DNA of 64,000 nucleotides from Comamonadaceae bacterium (GCA_947476285.1 CANJPU010000011.1:1-64000); one strand, 5' to 3'. Positions 44,699 through 53,766 are shown, counted from the stretch's first letter. Numbers and translations are program-made. Notes: generated from the letters alone by a model not told the origin.

Positions 44699-46150
44699 AT
44701 GCACGGTTTTTTTGATGTCCTGATCCGTCACGGCACCGTCGTGGACGGCACCGGCGCGCCCCGGTTTTCTGGCGATGTGGGCGTGCGCGGTGAGCGCATC
44801 GCTGCCGTGGGCGACCTGAGCGCGTCTGACGCCAGCCGCATCATTGATGCAACCGGTCTGGCGGTGGCACCGGGCTTCATCGATTCACACACACACGATG
44901 ACCGACTGTTGCTGAGCGCGCCCTCCATGGAGCCCAAAGTCAGCCAGGGCGTGACCACCATCATTGGCGGCAATTGCGGTGTGTCGCTTGCGCCCATGCC
45001 CGATGGCATGCGCGCGCCGGTCATTGCACCGCTCAATTTGCTCGATGCCCAAGGAGGCTGGTTTCGATTCCGCAGTTTTGCGCAGTACCTTGACACACTG
45101 CGCGCTCAGCCGGCTGCCACCAATTGCGCCATGCTGGTGGGCCACATGACGCTGCGCATCGCCACCATGAAAGACCTGGAGCGCGCTGCCAACGCGCAGG
45201 AAATTTTGGCGATGCAGCTCATGGTCGATGAAGCGCTCGATGCAGGCGCGATTGGCGTGTCCACCGGTCTTTTCTATGAACCCGCAGCCGCCGCCACCAC
45301 CGAAGAAGTCATACAGGTTTGCCGCACCCTGGGCCGGCGTGGCGCGCTTTACTGCACCCACATGCGCGATGAAGGAGACGGCGTGATGCAGTCGCTGGAA
45401 GAAACCTTTCGTATCGGGCGCGAAACCGGAGCCAAAGTGGTGGTGTCGCATCACAAGGTGGTGGGCAGGGCAAACCATGGGCGCTCGCGCCAGACACTCG
45501 ATTTCATCTCAGGGCAGATGAAGATGCAGCCGATCTGCCTGGACTGTTATCCCTATGCCGCATCGTCCACCGTGCTGTCGGCGCAGCGCGCAGCCATTGC
45601 TTCGCGCGTCACGGTGACCTGGTCCGAAGCCATGCCCGAATACGCGGGCATGGATCTGGCCGACATCGCCACGCGCATGGGCGTGGCCACTGACGAAGCG
45701 ATCCGAAGGCTGCTGCCCGCCGGCGCGGTGTATCACTCGATGGATGAGTCGGATGTGCAGCGCATCCTGGCCTTCGGCCCAACCATGATCGGCTCGGACG
45801 GCCTGCCGCACGATCAAGTACCGCACCCGCGGCTGTGGGGAAGTTTCGCCCGCGTGCTGGGCCACTACAGCCGCAGCCTGGGCCTGTTCAGCCTGGAGAC
45901 GGCGGTGCACAAGATGACGGGCCTCACAGCGGCCAACTTCGGCCTGGCCGATCGTGGCTTGATTGCGCCTGGCGCGTATGCCGACATCGCGATTTTCGAT
46001 CCCGCAACGATTGACGAGGGCGCAACCTTTGAGAAGCCCGTTGCGCCTGCGCTGGGCATGCACAGCGTGCTGGTCAATGGCGAGCCGGTGTGGGAGCACG
46101 GACGCGCCAGCGGCGCCCGGCCTGGCCGTGTCTTAGCGCGTAGTAGCTAG
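44699..46150 (+). CDS. D-aminoacylase / N-acyl-D-amino-acid deacylase family amidohydrolase
   Basis: The 483-residue metal-dependent hydrolase has a small beta domain (VLIRHGTVVDGTG), the metal ligands His64 and His66 in HTHDD, Cys93 in GGNCGVS (the Cys typical of D-aminoacylases), later His in CTHMRDE and VVSHHKV, and the catalytic Asp of MIGSDGLPHD. These enzymes release D-amino acids from N-acyl forms, but some act on other amides. It overlaps the convergent LysR gene by 18 bases and shares its regulatory motif with that gene's promoter. Confidence 0.9.
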   Translation: MHGFFDVLIRHGTVVDGTGAPRFSGDVGVRGERIAAVGDLSASDASRIIDATGLAVAPGFIDSHTHDDRLLLSAPSMEPKVSQGVTTIIGGNCGVSLAPMPDGMRAPVIAPLNLLDAQGGWFRFRSFAQYLDTLRAQPAATNCAMLVGHMTLRIATMKDLERAANAQEILAMQLMVDEALDAGAIGVSTGLFYEPAAAATTEEVIQVCRTLGRRGALYCTHMRDEGDGVMQSLEETFRIGRETGAKVVVSHHKVVGRANHGRSRQTLDFISGQMKMQPICLDCYPYAASSTVLSAQRAAIASRVTVTWSEAMPEYAGMDLADIATRMGVATDEAIRRLLPAGAVYHSMDESDVQRILAFGPTMIGSDGLPHDQVPHPRLWGSFARVLGHYSRSLGLFSLETAVHKMTGLTAANFGLADRGLIAPGAYADIAIFDPATIDEGATFEKPVAPALGMHSVLVNGEPVWEHGRASGARPGRVLARSS

Positions 46151-47062
46151 CTTGGCATTGGGCCAGCGGCCGCCCTCCACTTCCTGCTTCACCACTTCAT
46201 GCAGGATGTCGATCAAGAGTTCGCTGGCGCGCGACACCGGCCGTATGGATGAGCGCGCCAAGACCCGGCGCAGTTGCAGGCCCTCAATTGGCACCGCCGC
46301 CAGCCTGCCTGTGGCGATCTCGCGCAGCACCGCGCCGGCAAAATGCGCGGTCAGGCCGATGCCGTCCGAGACCAGCCGCTTGGCGACCTGAACACTCTCG
46401 ACTTCCACCATCACGTTCAGGTTCACGCCCGCGCGCGCTGCGGCGGCCTCCACCTCCAGGCGCACGCCTGATTTGGGCAAGCCCGTCAGCACCATGGGCA
46501 GGCCGTCCAGATGCTTGATGCGGATTTTGCGCGCGGCCGGCATGTCCACGGGCCGCCCGATCAGGCAGATGCTCTCGGCCAGCAATGGCGTGAGGGTGAC
46601 CTCCGAGCCTGACACTGGCTGGTTGAGGATGGCAAGATCGACGCCGCCTTGCAGCAGCATGTCATGGAGCGACGGAACGAAGCCCTCCAGAATCTTTAGC
46701 CGTACCTGCGGATACTTCACCCGCAATGCCCGGGTGAGTGGCACCGCCAGCATCTGCGCCAGGCCGGGCGACAAGCCCAGCGCCACAGGCCCCTGCGGCC
46801 GCTTCTGGCGTGCCACCATGTCGTGACGCAACTGCTCCACATAGCGCAACAGGTAGTTTGTGCGCTCCTGCAGGAACAGTGCTTCCTCAGTGGGTGTGGC
46901 GCCGCGTGCATGGCGCTCGAACAGGCGCACGCCCAGCTCTTCCTCCAGCAGCCGAATCTGCCGGCTGAGCGCGGGCTGGGCCACATGCAGTACGCTGGAA
47001 GCGCGCCCAAAATGCTGCTGGTCAGCCAGGACGGTGAAATACCGAAGTTGTCTCAGGTCCAT
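46133..47062 (-). CDS. LysR family transcriptional regulator
   Basis: The 309-residue protein starts with the LysR helix-turn-helix DLRQLRYFTVLADQQHFGRA...PALSRQIRLLEEELG and has the effector domain. ATG 47062 is chosen for the conserved MDLRQLRYF. It is divergent from the cupin-Bug-TauD-AspDH operon, with a T-N11-A box between them, and the same motif occurs at 44623. It is the best candidate regulator for both flanking gene sets. Confidence 0.93.
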   Translation of the reverse strand: MDLRQLRYFTVLADQQHFGRASSVLHVAQPALSRQIRLLEEELGVRLFERHARGATPTEEALFLQERTNYLLRYVEQLRHDMVARQKRPQGPVALGLSPGLAQMLAVPLTRALRVKYPQVRLKILEGFVPSLHDMLLQGGVDLAILNQPVSGSEVTLTPLLAESICLIGRPVDMPAARKIRIKHLDGLPMVLTGLPKSGVRLEVEAAAARAGVNLNVMVEVESVQVAKRLVSDGIGLTAHFAGAVLREIATGRLAAVPIEGLQLRRVLARSSIRPVSRASELLIDILHEVVKQEVEGGRWPNAKLATTR

Positions 47063-47087
47063 CGGATGGCTCCATACAAGAATGTTA

Positions 47088-47115
47088 TCGAGCTGCTCGA
47101 AAAATGATAATGGAT
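47088..47115 (-). promoter_or_regulatory. Shared regulatory motif, copy 2, with LysR box
   Basis: Bases 47088-47100 (TCGAGCTGCTCGA) form a perfect T-N11-A dyad, the classical LysR-type site. Read on the minus strand with the next 15 bases it starts ATCCATTATCATTTTTCGAG and aligns with 44623-44650 at 22 of 28 positions. It lies 26 bases upstream of the lysR start and about 95 upstream of the cupin start. A TATAGT at about 47133 could be the cupin -10 box. Confidence 0.7.
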
Positions 47116-47210
47116 GCCACGCATCATGCCCTCTATAGTGAAACACCACACTAGCTGGAAGCGCCTGGCGCGCCGGCTGATCCCATTTCCAGATCAACAC
47201 ACAAGGCCCG

Positions 47211-47753
47211 ATGACCATGGACATTTCCGCTGAAAAAATGGAGAGCACCCGAATTGCCCGGTGGGGGAAGATCAAACCCTACGAGAACACCTTCGTTGAG
47301 AGCAAGATACCCGGCTTCGAGAAGCGCCTGTACAAGCTGATCAACCGTGGCGTGTTGGAGAACAAAGGGGTTGAGCCCGCCATCGAAGGAGAGCACCGTT
47401 TCAGCGTCTCACTGATCGAGATTCCAGCCGGCCAGGGCGCAAACCTGCATGCCCACGCCACCGAGGAAGTGTTCTTTCCCCTCAATGGCAGCCTGATCGT
47501 GACCTGGGGTGACAACGGCGAACACACCACCACCTTGAACCAGTGGGATTGTTTCTCGGTGCCGATCGGCCTGATGCGGGGTTTTCGCAATCCAAACGAT
47601 CACACGGTGGTGGTCTATTCGGTCGTAGGCGGCACCGACAAGGAAGTCGGCCGCATCAATTGGCATCCAGACGTGCTGCGTCTGGCCGAAGCCACTGGCT
47701 TCAAACTTGACTCAGCCGGCTACATCATGGATGCAGCCAAAGATAAGCCATGA
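47211..47753 (+). CDS. Cupin domain protein
   Basis: The 180-residue protein has a single cupin barrel: HAHATEEVFFPLNGSLIVTW supplies H-x-H-x(3)-E and G, and the second motif lies around PIGLMRGFRNPND, where the usual His is not clear. Metal binding is therefore uncertain. It is the first gene of the operon with Bug, TauD-like and aspartate-dehydrogenase-like genes, and its stop overlaps the Bug ATG (ATGA). Confidence 0.85.
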   Translation: MTMDISAEKMESTRIARWGKIKPYENTFVESKIPGFEKRLYKLINRGVLENKGVEPAIEGEHRFSVSLIEIPAGQGANLHAHATEEVFFPLNGSLIVTWGDNGEHTTTLNQWDCFSVPIGLMRGFRNPNDHTVVVYSVVGGTDKEVGRINWHPDVLRLAEATGFKLDSAGYIMDAAKDKP

Positions 47754-48727
47754 AGCGCAAGACCTTTCTTCGATACGCGGGTGCCTCCATGGTGCTGGGG
47801 CCGTGGGTTGCACCAGCGATGGCGCAGGAGTATCCCTCGCGGCCAATCAAGATCATCCTGGGCTTTGCACCGGGCGGAAGCTCTGACCAGTTCACCCGCG
47901 ATCTGGCGCAGCGCCTGACCGAGCGCCTGGGCCAGCCAGTGGTGGTGGAAAACCGCCCCGGCGCGGCCACCACCATTGCCACCACCGCCTTGTACAACGC
48001 GGCGCCAGATGGCTACACGATCAGCGTGGTCAGCAGCCATTTTGCTGCCACGCCCAAGCTCTATCCCGCGCTGACCTATGACGTGAACACCGGATTCACC
48101 CACATTGGTCTGCAGGTGATCGTGCCCGCGCTGGTGGTGGTCAGCCCGGAGCTCAAGGTCAATACATTGCAGGAACTGGTGGCCTTGTGCAAAGCCAAGC
48201 CCGGCGCCCTGTCGTATGGTTCCACCGGCACCGGCGGCGTGGTGCATCTGGCTACCGAGCGTTTCAAGGCGGCTGCGGGCATCGACGTGGTGCACGTGCC
48301 CTACAAGAGCGACTTCGACGCGCTGCTGTCGGTGATGCGGCGCGACGTGGCGTTTCAGTTCGGTGCGCCGTCGACCTGCCTGCCGCACATTCGCGCCGGT
48401 AACCTCAAGCCGCTGGCATGGAGCAGCCAGCAGCGCAGCTCGGCCTTGCCCGATGTGCCCACCATTGCAGAGTCTGGCTATCCGGGCTTTTCCTCTTCGG
48501 CCTGGTTTGGCATGATTGGCCCGGCCAAGATGCCAAAGCCCATCGTGGACCGGCTCTCGCGCGAAGTGATGCAAATCATGGCGCTGCCCGCCATGGCCAA
48601 CAAGATCAGGTCGCAGGGTATGGACCCAGTGGCTGACAGCACGCCCGAGAAATTTTCGAGCTTCGTCAAGCTGGAAGCCGAGAAATGGGGCGCGGTGATC
48701 GTGGCCACCGGTGTCAAGGCCGATTGA
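47750..48727 (+). CDS. Bug-family TTT substrate-binding protein
   Basis: The 325-residue periplasmic protein has an N-terminal signal (MKRKTFLRYAGASMVLGPWV, with Lys-Arg in place of a Tat twin-Arg), EYPSRPIKIILGFAPGGSSD, ENRPGAATTIATTAL, PDGYTISV and VHVPYKSD. It overlaps the cupin gene by ATGA and precedes the TauD-like gene by 16 bases. Confidence 0.93.
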   Translation: MKRKTFLRYAGASMVLGPWVAPAMAQEYPSRPIKIILGFAPGGSSDQFTRDLAQRLTERLGQPVVVENRPGAATTIATTALYNAAPDGYTISVVSSHFAATPKLYPALTYDVNTGFTHIGLQVIVPALVVVSPELKVNTLQELVALCKAKPGALSYGSTGTGGVVHLATERFKAAAGIDVVHVPYKSDFDALLSVMRRDVAFQFGAPSTCLPHIRAGNLKPLAWSSQQRSSALPDVPTIAESGYPGFSSSAWFGMIGPAKMPKPIVDRLSREVMQIMALPAMANKIRSQGMDPVADSTPEKFSSFVKLEAEKWGAVIVATGVKAD

Positions 48728-48743
48728 CCAGGAGATGCAGGCC

Positions 48744-49601
48744 ATGGGTTTGGGTTTACGCAGAATAGGCAAGACATTCGTTGCGCAGGCAACGGGTTAC
48801 GATCTGCGCCAGCCGCTCACACCTACCCAGGTGGCCGAGGTGGAAGCCGCCCTGGCCGAGCACGGCGTGCTGGTTTTTGGCGGCCAGCCGCTTGATGAGA
48901 CCCAGCAGTACGCTTTCATCAAGTCTTTCGGGCCCACCACGGTGGCAACCCTCAAGGAAATCGCCGGCAACAATCAGAATTTTTTCGATGTGGGTACGGT
49001 AGATGATGAGGGCAAGCCCATCGCCGGCGACAGCGTCAAGGGCGAGTACCTGCGGGCCAACCGCCTTTGGCACACCGATGGCTCATTTAACCAGCCGCCC
49101 ATTCGCCTGACAGCTCTGCTGGCCCGCGAGTTGCCGCCGGTGCCGCCACCTACAGAGTACGCCGACATGCGCGCGGCATGGGACGCACTGCCCGCAAGCC
49201 GGCAAGCGCAGCTTGAGCATCTGATGGTCGAGCACAGCGTGCTGCGTTCGCGCGAGCAGACCGGCATGACCGCAGAGAAATTCACCTCCGACACGCTGCA
49301 AACGCGCAAGCCAGTGAGTCATCCTCTGGTGCGCACGCATCCGGCCAATGGGCGCAAATCGCTGTACTTGGCATCGCATGCGTCGCACATCATTGGTTGG
49401 CCGCTGGAGAAGGGCCGCGCCCTGGTCGAGGAGTTGATCGCGTTCGCCACGCAGGAGCGGTTCGTGTATTCGCATCCCTGGCAAGTGCATGAGCTTGTGA
49501 TGTGGGACGACCGCTGGACCATGCACCGTGCAACTGCGTATGACGGCCCGCACCCGCGCAAGATGCGCCAGTGCAGTGTGCGCGAGCTCGAACCAGTCTG
49601 A
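48744..49601 (+). CDS. TauD/TfdA family 2-oxoglutarate-dependent dioxygenase
   Basis: The 285-residue non-heme iron enzyme has the facial triad: His110 and Asp112 in LWHTDGSF, and a distal His in DDRWTMHRATAYDG followed by the 2-oxoglutarate-binding Arg region. Members open C-S, C-O or C-N bonds by hydroxylation (taurine, 2,4-D and others). I start at ATG 48744 because GGAG lies 8 bases ahead; ATG 48735 is too close to it. The substrate is likely that of the operon's Bug protein. Confidence 0.9.
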   Translation: MGLGLRRIGKTFVAQATGYDLRQPLTPTQVAEVEAALAEHGVLVFGGQPLDETQQYAFIKSFGPTTVATLKEIAGNNQNFFDVGTVDDEGKPIAGDSVKGEYLRANRLWHTDGSFNQPPIRLTALLARELPPVPPPTEYADMRAAWDALPASRQAQLEHLMVEHSVLRSREQTGMTAEKFTSDTLQTRKPVSHPLVRTHPANGRKSLYLASHASHIIGWPLEKGRALVEELIAFATQERFVYSHPWQVHELVMWDDRWTMHRATAYDGPHPRKMRQCSVRELEPV

Positions 49602-49620
49602 AGGAACTACGTCGCCAGCC

Positions 49621-50421
49621 ATGCTCCAGCTCGCCCTCATCGGATGCGGGGCCGTGAGCACCGCCATACTGGAGCTGTTGCGCAACGATCCGCACGTGAG
49701 GGTGGCCGCGCTGGTGGTACCTGAGGCCACCGTCGAAAAAGCCCGGCGTTATGCGTCACGCGTCGCCCCCGATCTGCCGGTGGTGAGCGCCCTCCCCCGG
49801 CAAGGCATCGACTTCGTGCTGGAAGCCGCAAGCCACTCGGCCTTGCGCGAGCACGTACTGCCCGCACTGACACGCGGCATCCCCTGTGTGATTGCATCGG
49901 TGGGCGCTTTGTCTGAGCCCGGCTTGGCTGAGCTTCTGGAGGCAGCGGCACGCGAAGGCGGCACGCGCATTCACATCATTGCCGGCGCGATAGGCGGCAT
50001 CGATGCGCTGGCCGCTGCCAGCCTGGGCGGCCTGGACCATGTGCGCTACACCGGGCGTAAGCCGCCCAGGGCCTGGAAGGGCTCGCCCGCCGAGTCGCTG
50101 CTCGACCTGGACTCGCTGAACACCGCCACCGTGGTCTTCGAAGGCTCGGCACGCGAGGCGAGCAAGCTCTATGCGAAGAATGCCAACGTCGCGGCCACCA
50201 TCTCATTGGCCGGCCTGGGCCTGGACCGCACACAGGTGCTGCTCATTGCCGACCCTGGCATTGACGAGAACATCCACATGCTGCAAGCCAGCGGTGCCTT
50301 TGGCAGCATGGAGCTGACCATGCGCAACAAGACCCTGGCAGCCAACCCCAAGACATCGGCCTTGACTGTCTACAGCGCGGTGCGCGCGGTGCGCAATTGC
50401 GCGGCCACGCTTTGCATCTGA
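49621..50421 (+). CDS. L-aspartate dehydrogenase family protein
   Basis: The 266-residue NAD(P)-dependent enzyme has the Rossmann start LALIGCGAVSTAILELL, CVIASVGALSEPG, and the family stretch IIAGAIGGIDALAAASLGGL followed by YTGRKPPRAW, as in NadX-type aspartate dehydrogenases. Such enzymes deaminate aspartate or make iminoaspartate; a catabolic copy may act on a related amino acid. It is the last gene of the cupin-Bug-TauD operon and ends 13 bases before the convergent Bug gene. Confidence 0.9.
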   Translation: MLQLALIGCGAVSTAILELLRNDPHVRVAALVVPEATVEKARRYASRVAPDLPVVSALPRQGIDFVLEAASHSALREHVLPALTRGIPCVIASVGALSEPGLAELLEAAAREGGTRIHIIAGAIGGIDALAAASLGGLDHVRYTGRKPPRAWKGSPAESLLDLDSLNTATVVFEGSAREASKLYAKNANVAATISLAGLGLDRTQVLLIADPGIDENIHMLQASGAFGSMELTMRNKTLAANPKTSALTVYSAVRAVRNCAATLCI

Positions 50422-50434
50422 GCTGTTTCTAGGC

Positions 50435-51400
50435 TCAGTCCACGCTGGCGCCGGAGGCCTTCACAACCCTGCCCCACTTCACAATGTCGGCCTTGAGCAC
50501 GGCGGCGAATTCCTGGGGGTCGGTGAGGTAGGTTTCGGCGCCCTGTGCTGCGAACTTGTCCACGACGTCGCGGCCCTTGAGCACTTCATTCACATCTGCG
50601 TTGAGCTTGCGAATGATGTTGGCCGGCACCTTGGCCGGCGCGAACAGGCCGAACCAGGGGTTGACGTCGAAGTCCTTGAAGCCGGCCTCAGCCACTGTGG
50701 GTATGCTGGCGAACGAAGCGGCACGCTTGGCGCTGGTGACAGCGATGGGGTGCAAGGTGGCGCTCTTGATGGCGCCCGACACCGATGGCAGGCTGGTGAA
50801 GACCAGGTCGATCTGACCGCCCATCAAGTCCTGCATGGCAGGAGCCGCGCCACGGTAGGGCACATGCACCAGTTTCACCCCGGCGGCGGCATTGAACATC
50901 TCGCCTAGCAGATGATTGACCGAGCCATTGCCCGCGGACCCATAGGTCAGTGTGGACCGCTTGGCTGCAGCCACCACATCGGACACACTCTTGAGCGGCG
51001 AGGCGGCACGGCTCACCACCACGAAGGGCAAGGTTGCCAGGGTGGCCACCGGCGCAAAATCTTTCTCGGGGTCAAAGGGCAGCTTCTTGTACAGCGCCCC
51101 ATTGATTGCATGCGTGCCCACATAGCTCATGAGCAAGGTGTAGCCATCGGCAGGTGCATTGACCACCACCTCCATCCCCACATTGCCGCCCGCACCGGCG
51201 CGGTTTTCAACTACCACCGGCTGGCCCCATTTCTCGCTGAGCTTTTGCGCAACGATGCGCGCCAGCGCGTCCGATGCGCCGCCCGGTGTCTGCGGCACAA
51301 GTATCTTGACTGGCCGCGTTGGAAAGTCTTGGCTGAACGCCGCGCTTGCCAAGGCCGCCATGGTCAAGGCCATGAACCATTGGCGGATTCGTTTTTGCAT
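50435..51400 (-). CDS. Bug-family TTT substrate-binding protein
   Basis: The 321-residue periplasmic protein has a signal peptide (MQKRIRQWFMALTMAALASA), DFPTRPVKILVPQTPGGASD, ENRAGAGGNVGMEVV, ADGYTLLM and VHVPYRGA. GGAGATAG precedes ATG 51400. It is a single gene, divergent from another Bug gene across a palindrome-rich 220-base region. Confidence 0.93.
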   Translation of the reverse strand: MQKRIRQWFMALTMAALASAAFSQDFPTRPVKILVPQTPGGASDALARIVAQKLSEKWGQPVVVENRAGAGGNVGMEVVVNAPADGYTLLMSYVGTHAINGALYKKLPFDPEKDFAPVATLATLPFVVVSRAASPLKSVSDVVAAAKRSTLTYGSAGNGSVNHLLGEMFNAAAGVKLVHVPYRGAAPAMQDLMGGQIDLVFTSLPSVSGAIKSATLHPIAVTSAKRAASFASIPTVAEAGFKDFDVNPWFGLFAPAKVPANIIRKLNADVNEVLKGRDVVDKFAAQGAETYLTDPQEFAAVLKADIVKWGRVVKASGASVD

Positions 51401-51455
51401 GTCTATCTCCTTCGTCTCTTTAGGCGAACACTTTAGGATTCTTGTGCAATGTGCG

Positions 51456-51483
51456 ATTTGCGCAAACGCAAGCATGCGCAAAT
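51456..51483. promoter_or_regulatory. Inverted repeat between two divergent Bug genes
   Basis: ATTTGCGCA (51456-51464) and TGCGCAAAT (51475-51483) are perfect 9-bp arms with a 10-bp spacer, one turn of helix between centres plus. It lies 55 bases upstream of the minus-strand Bug start and is a good operator candidate. Confidence 0.5.
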
Positions 51484-51536
51484 TGCGCGCTAGGGGTTTA
51501 CGTTAGCACGATACGGGCAGTGGCCCGTTGCGCTGG

Positions 51537-51549
51537 GTGACACTGTCAC
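51537..51549. promoter_or_regulatory. Palindrome upstream of the plus-strand Bug gene
   Basis: GTGACACTGTCAC is a perfect 13-bp palindrome 71 bases before the start at 51621. It may be an operator for the Bug-dehydrogenase-sulfhydrylase genes. Confidence 0.45.
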
Positions 51550-51620
51550 ACTTGCGAAAGTGCAGCGCCTGCGATACCTTCAAGCGCCCACCCTGACTGC
51601 CCATGTAATTCAAGGAATCC

Positions 51621-52583
51621 ATGCGAACACTGCTTCAACATTGCACCGCGCTCTTGCTGGCCTGTATCCCGCTGTCCGGCCTGACCCAGGCCTACCCCTC
51701 CAAACCCCTCAAACTGATCGTGCCCTACGCGGTGGGTCAGGGCACGGACATCGCGGCGCGCTATCTGGGTGATGAGATCTCCAAGGCGCTGAACCAACCC
51801 ATCGTGATCGACAACCGCCCCGGCGCAGGCGGCAATCTGGGCACGCAAATCGCTGCGCGCTCGCCCGCTGATGGCTACACGCTGATGATAGGCACCAACG
51901 CCACGCATGCGGCCAACGGCTTTCTCTACACCAACCCCGGCTTCGATCCCGAGGCTGATTTTGAGCCCATCGCGATGGTCGGTATCTTGCCGCTGGTGTA
52001 TGTCACCGCGCCGGGCAACCCGATCAACAACATTCAGGATTTGATTCGCGCGGCCCGCGCCAAGCCCAACGCGCTCAACACCGCCGTGTCCACCACCACA
52101 TGCCGGATGGCGCATGAGCTGTTCAAGCAGCGCGGGGAAGCGCCGATGTTCCCGGTTGATTTCAAAGGCAGCGCGCAGGCCATCACCGCCTTGATAGGCG
52201 GCCACATCGAGTACATGGTGGACACCATCACCTCACTGCGCGCGCAGGTGATGAGCGGCCAGGTCAAGGCGCTGGGCGTCACCTCAGCCGCCTCCAGCAA
52301 GCTGCTGCCGGGCGTGAAGTCGATTGCCGAGCAAGGGGTCGCCGGCTACGAACTTGTGGGGTGGACCGTGTTCTTCGCGCCCAAGGGTCTGCCGCCCGAA
52401 GCCGCGCGCACCTTGGCCGCCGCAGTGAACAAAACTCTGGAGCGCCCAGAGGTGCAAGACAAACTCTTGCAACTGGGTATAGACCCGCTGGCTAAGACGG
52501 GCGATGAGCTCAAGCGCTTTGTCGCAACTGAAAAAGAAAAGTGGGGCCGACTGATCCACGGCGCCGGACTCAAACCAAGCTGA
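51621..52583 (+). CDS. Bug-family TTT substrate-binding protein
   Basis: The 320-residue periplasmic protein has a signal peptide (MRTLLQHCTALLLACIPLSG), AYPSKPLKLIVPYAVGQGTD (the usual Gly-Gly is Gly-Gln here), DNRPGAGGNLGTQIA and ADGYTLMI, and FPVDFKGSA in place of HVPYKG. It precedes an acyl-CoA dehydrogenase by 16 bases, so its ligand is probably that pathway's acid. Confidence 0.92.
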   Translation: MRTLLQHCTALLLACIPLSGLTQAYPSKPLKLIVPYAVGQGTDIAARYLGDEISKALNQPIVIDNRPGAGGNLGTQIAARSPADGYTLMIGTNATHAANGFLYTNPGFDPEADFEPIAMVGILPLVYVTAPGNPINNIQDLIRAARAKPNALNTAVSTTTCRMAHELFKQRGEAPMFPVDFKGSAQAITALIGGHIEYMVDTITSLRAQVMSGQVKALGVTSAASSKLLPGVKSIAEQGVAGYELVGWTVFFAPKGLPPEAARTLAAAVNKTLERPEVQDKLLQLGIDPLAKTGDELKRFVATEKEKWGRLIHGAGLKPS

Positions 52584-52599
52584 TTTTCCACACACCGAC

Positions 52600-53766
52600 A
52601 TGAATTTCGACCTGACCGACGACCAGCAATCCATACGCGATGCAATCGCATCCATCTGCGCCGACTTCGGCGATGCCTACTGGCTGAAAAAGGACAAGGA
52701 AGGCGGATTCCCGGAAGACTTCTACCGGGCCATCGCAAAAGCCGGATGGCTGGGCATTGCAATGCCCACCGAGTACGGCGGAGCGGGCCTGGGCATCATG
52801 GACGCGGCCACCATGATGGAGGCAGTGTCGGGCAGCGGCGCGGGCATGTCCGGCGCATCGGCCATTCACATGAATGTGTTTGGCCTGCATCCGGTGGTGG
52901 TGCATGCCAGCACCGAGCAGAAAAAGCGCTGGCTGCCGCCCATCATCAGCGGCGAGGCCAAAGCCTGCTTTGGCGTGACTGAGCCCAACACCGGCTTGAA
53001 CACGCTGGCCCTCAAGACCATGGCGGTGCGCAAGGGCGACCACTATGTGGTGCATGGCCAGAAGGTGTGGATCTCCACCGCGCAGGTGGCCCACAAGATC
53101 TTGCTGCTGGCGCGCACCACGCCTCTCGATCAGGTCAAATCGCGCTCGCAAGGCCTCAGCCTTTTCTACACCACGCTGGACCGCAGCAAAGTGGAGGTGC
53201 GAGAGATTGACAAGCTCGGGCGCAAGGCGGTCGACTCCAACCAGCTCTTCATCGACGGCCTGGAAATCGCCGTGGAAGACCGCATCGGCGAAGAAGGCCG
53301 AGGCTTCGAATACATCCTGCACGGCATGAACCCCGAGCGGGTGCTGCTGGCGGCGGAGGCCACCGGTCTGGGCCGCGTGGCACTGCGCAAGGCTGCGGCC
53401 TACGCCGGCGAGCGCATTGTGTTTGATCGGCCCATTGGCAAGAACCAAGGCGTGCAGCATCCGCTGGCAGAGCGCTGGGTTGATCTGGAAGCAGGCACCC
53501 TGCTCTATCAGCGCGCAGGCTGGCTCTACGACCAAGGCCGGCCCTGCGGCGCAGAGGCCAACGCGGCCAAATTCTTTTGCGCCGAAGCCGGCTTTCGCGC
53601 CTGCGAAACCGCAGTGCTCACCCATGGCGGATTTGGCTACGCCAAGGAATATCACGTCGAGCGCTATTTCCGAGAAGCCATGCTGCCGCGCATCGCGCCT
53701 GTCTCTCCCCAGCTAATATTGAGCTTTATCGCAGAAAAAGTGCTGGGCCTGCCCAAGTCATATTGA
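52600..53766 (+). CDS. Acyl-CoA dehydrogenase with altered C-terminal motif
   Basis: The 388-residue flavoprotein has FGVTEPNTGLNTLALKTM (GSD is replaced by GLN) and GQKVWISTAQ, and YAGERIVFDRPIGKNQGVQH, so the fold is complete. The C-terminus reads LPRIAPVSPQLILSFIAEKV, where most members have YEGTSEIQ, so the usual base is missing. The base may lie elsewhere or the reaction may differ. It lies between a Bug gene and an O-acetylhomoserine sulfhydrylase. Confidence 0.9.
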   Translation: MNFDLTDDQQSIRDAIASICADFGDAYWLKKDKEGGFPEDFYRAIAKAGWLGIAMPTEYGGAGLGIMDAATMMEAVSGSGAGMSGASAIHMNVFGLHPVVVHASTEQKKRWLPPIISGEAKACFGVTEPNTGLNTLALKTMAVRKGDHYVVHGQKVWISTAQVAHKILLLARTTPLDQVKSRSQGLSLFYTTLDRSKVEVREIDKLGRKAVDSNQLFIDGLEIAVEDRIGEEGRGFEYILHGMNPERVLLAAEATGLGRVALRKAAAYAGERIVFDRPIGKNQGVQHPLAERWVDLEAGTLLYQRAGWLYDQGRPCGAEANAAKFFCAEAGFRACETAVLTHGGFGYAKEYHVERYFREAMLPRIAPVSPQLILSFIAEKVLGLPKSY

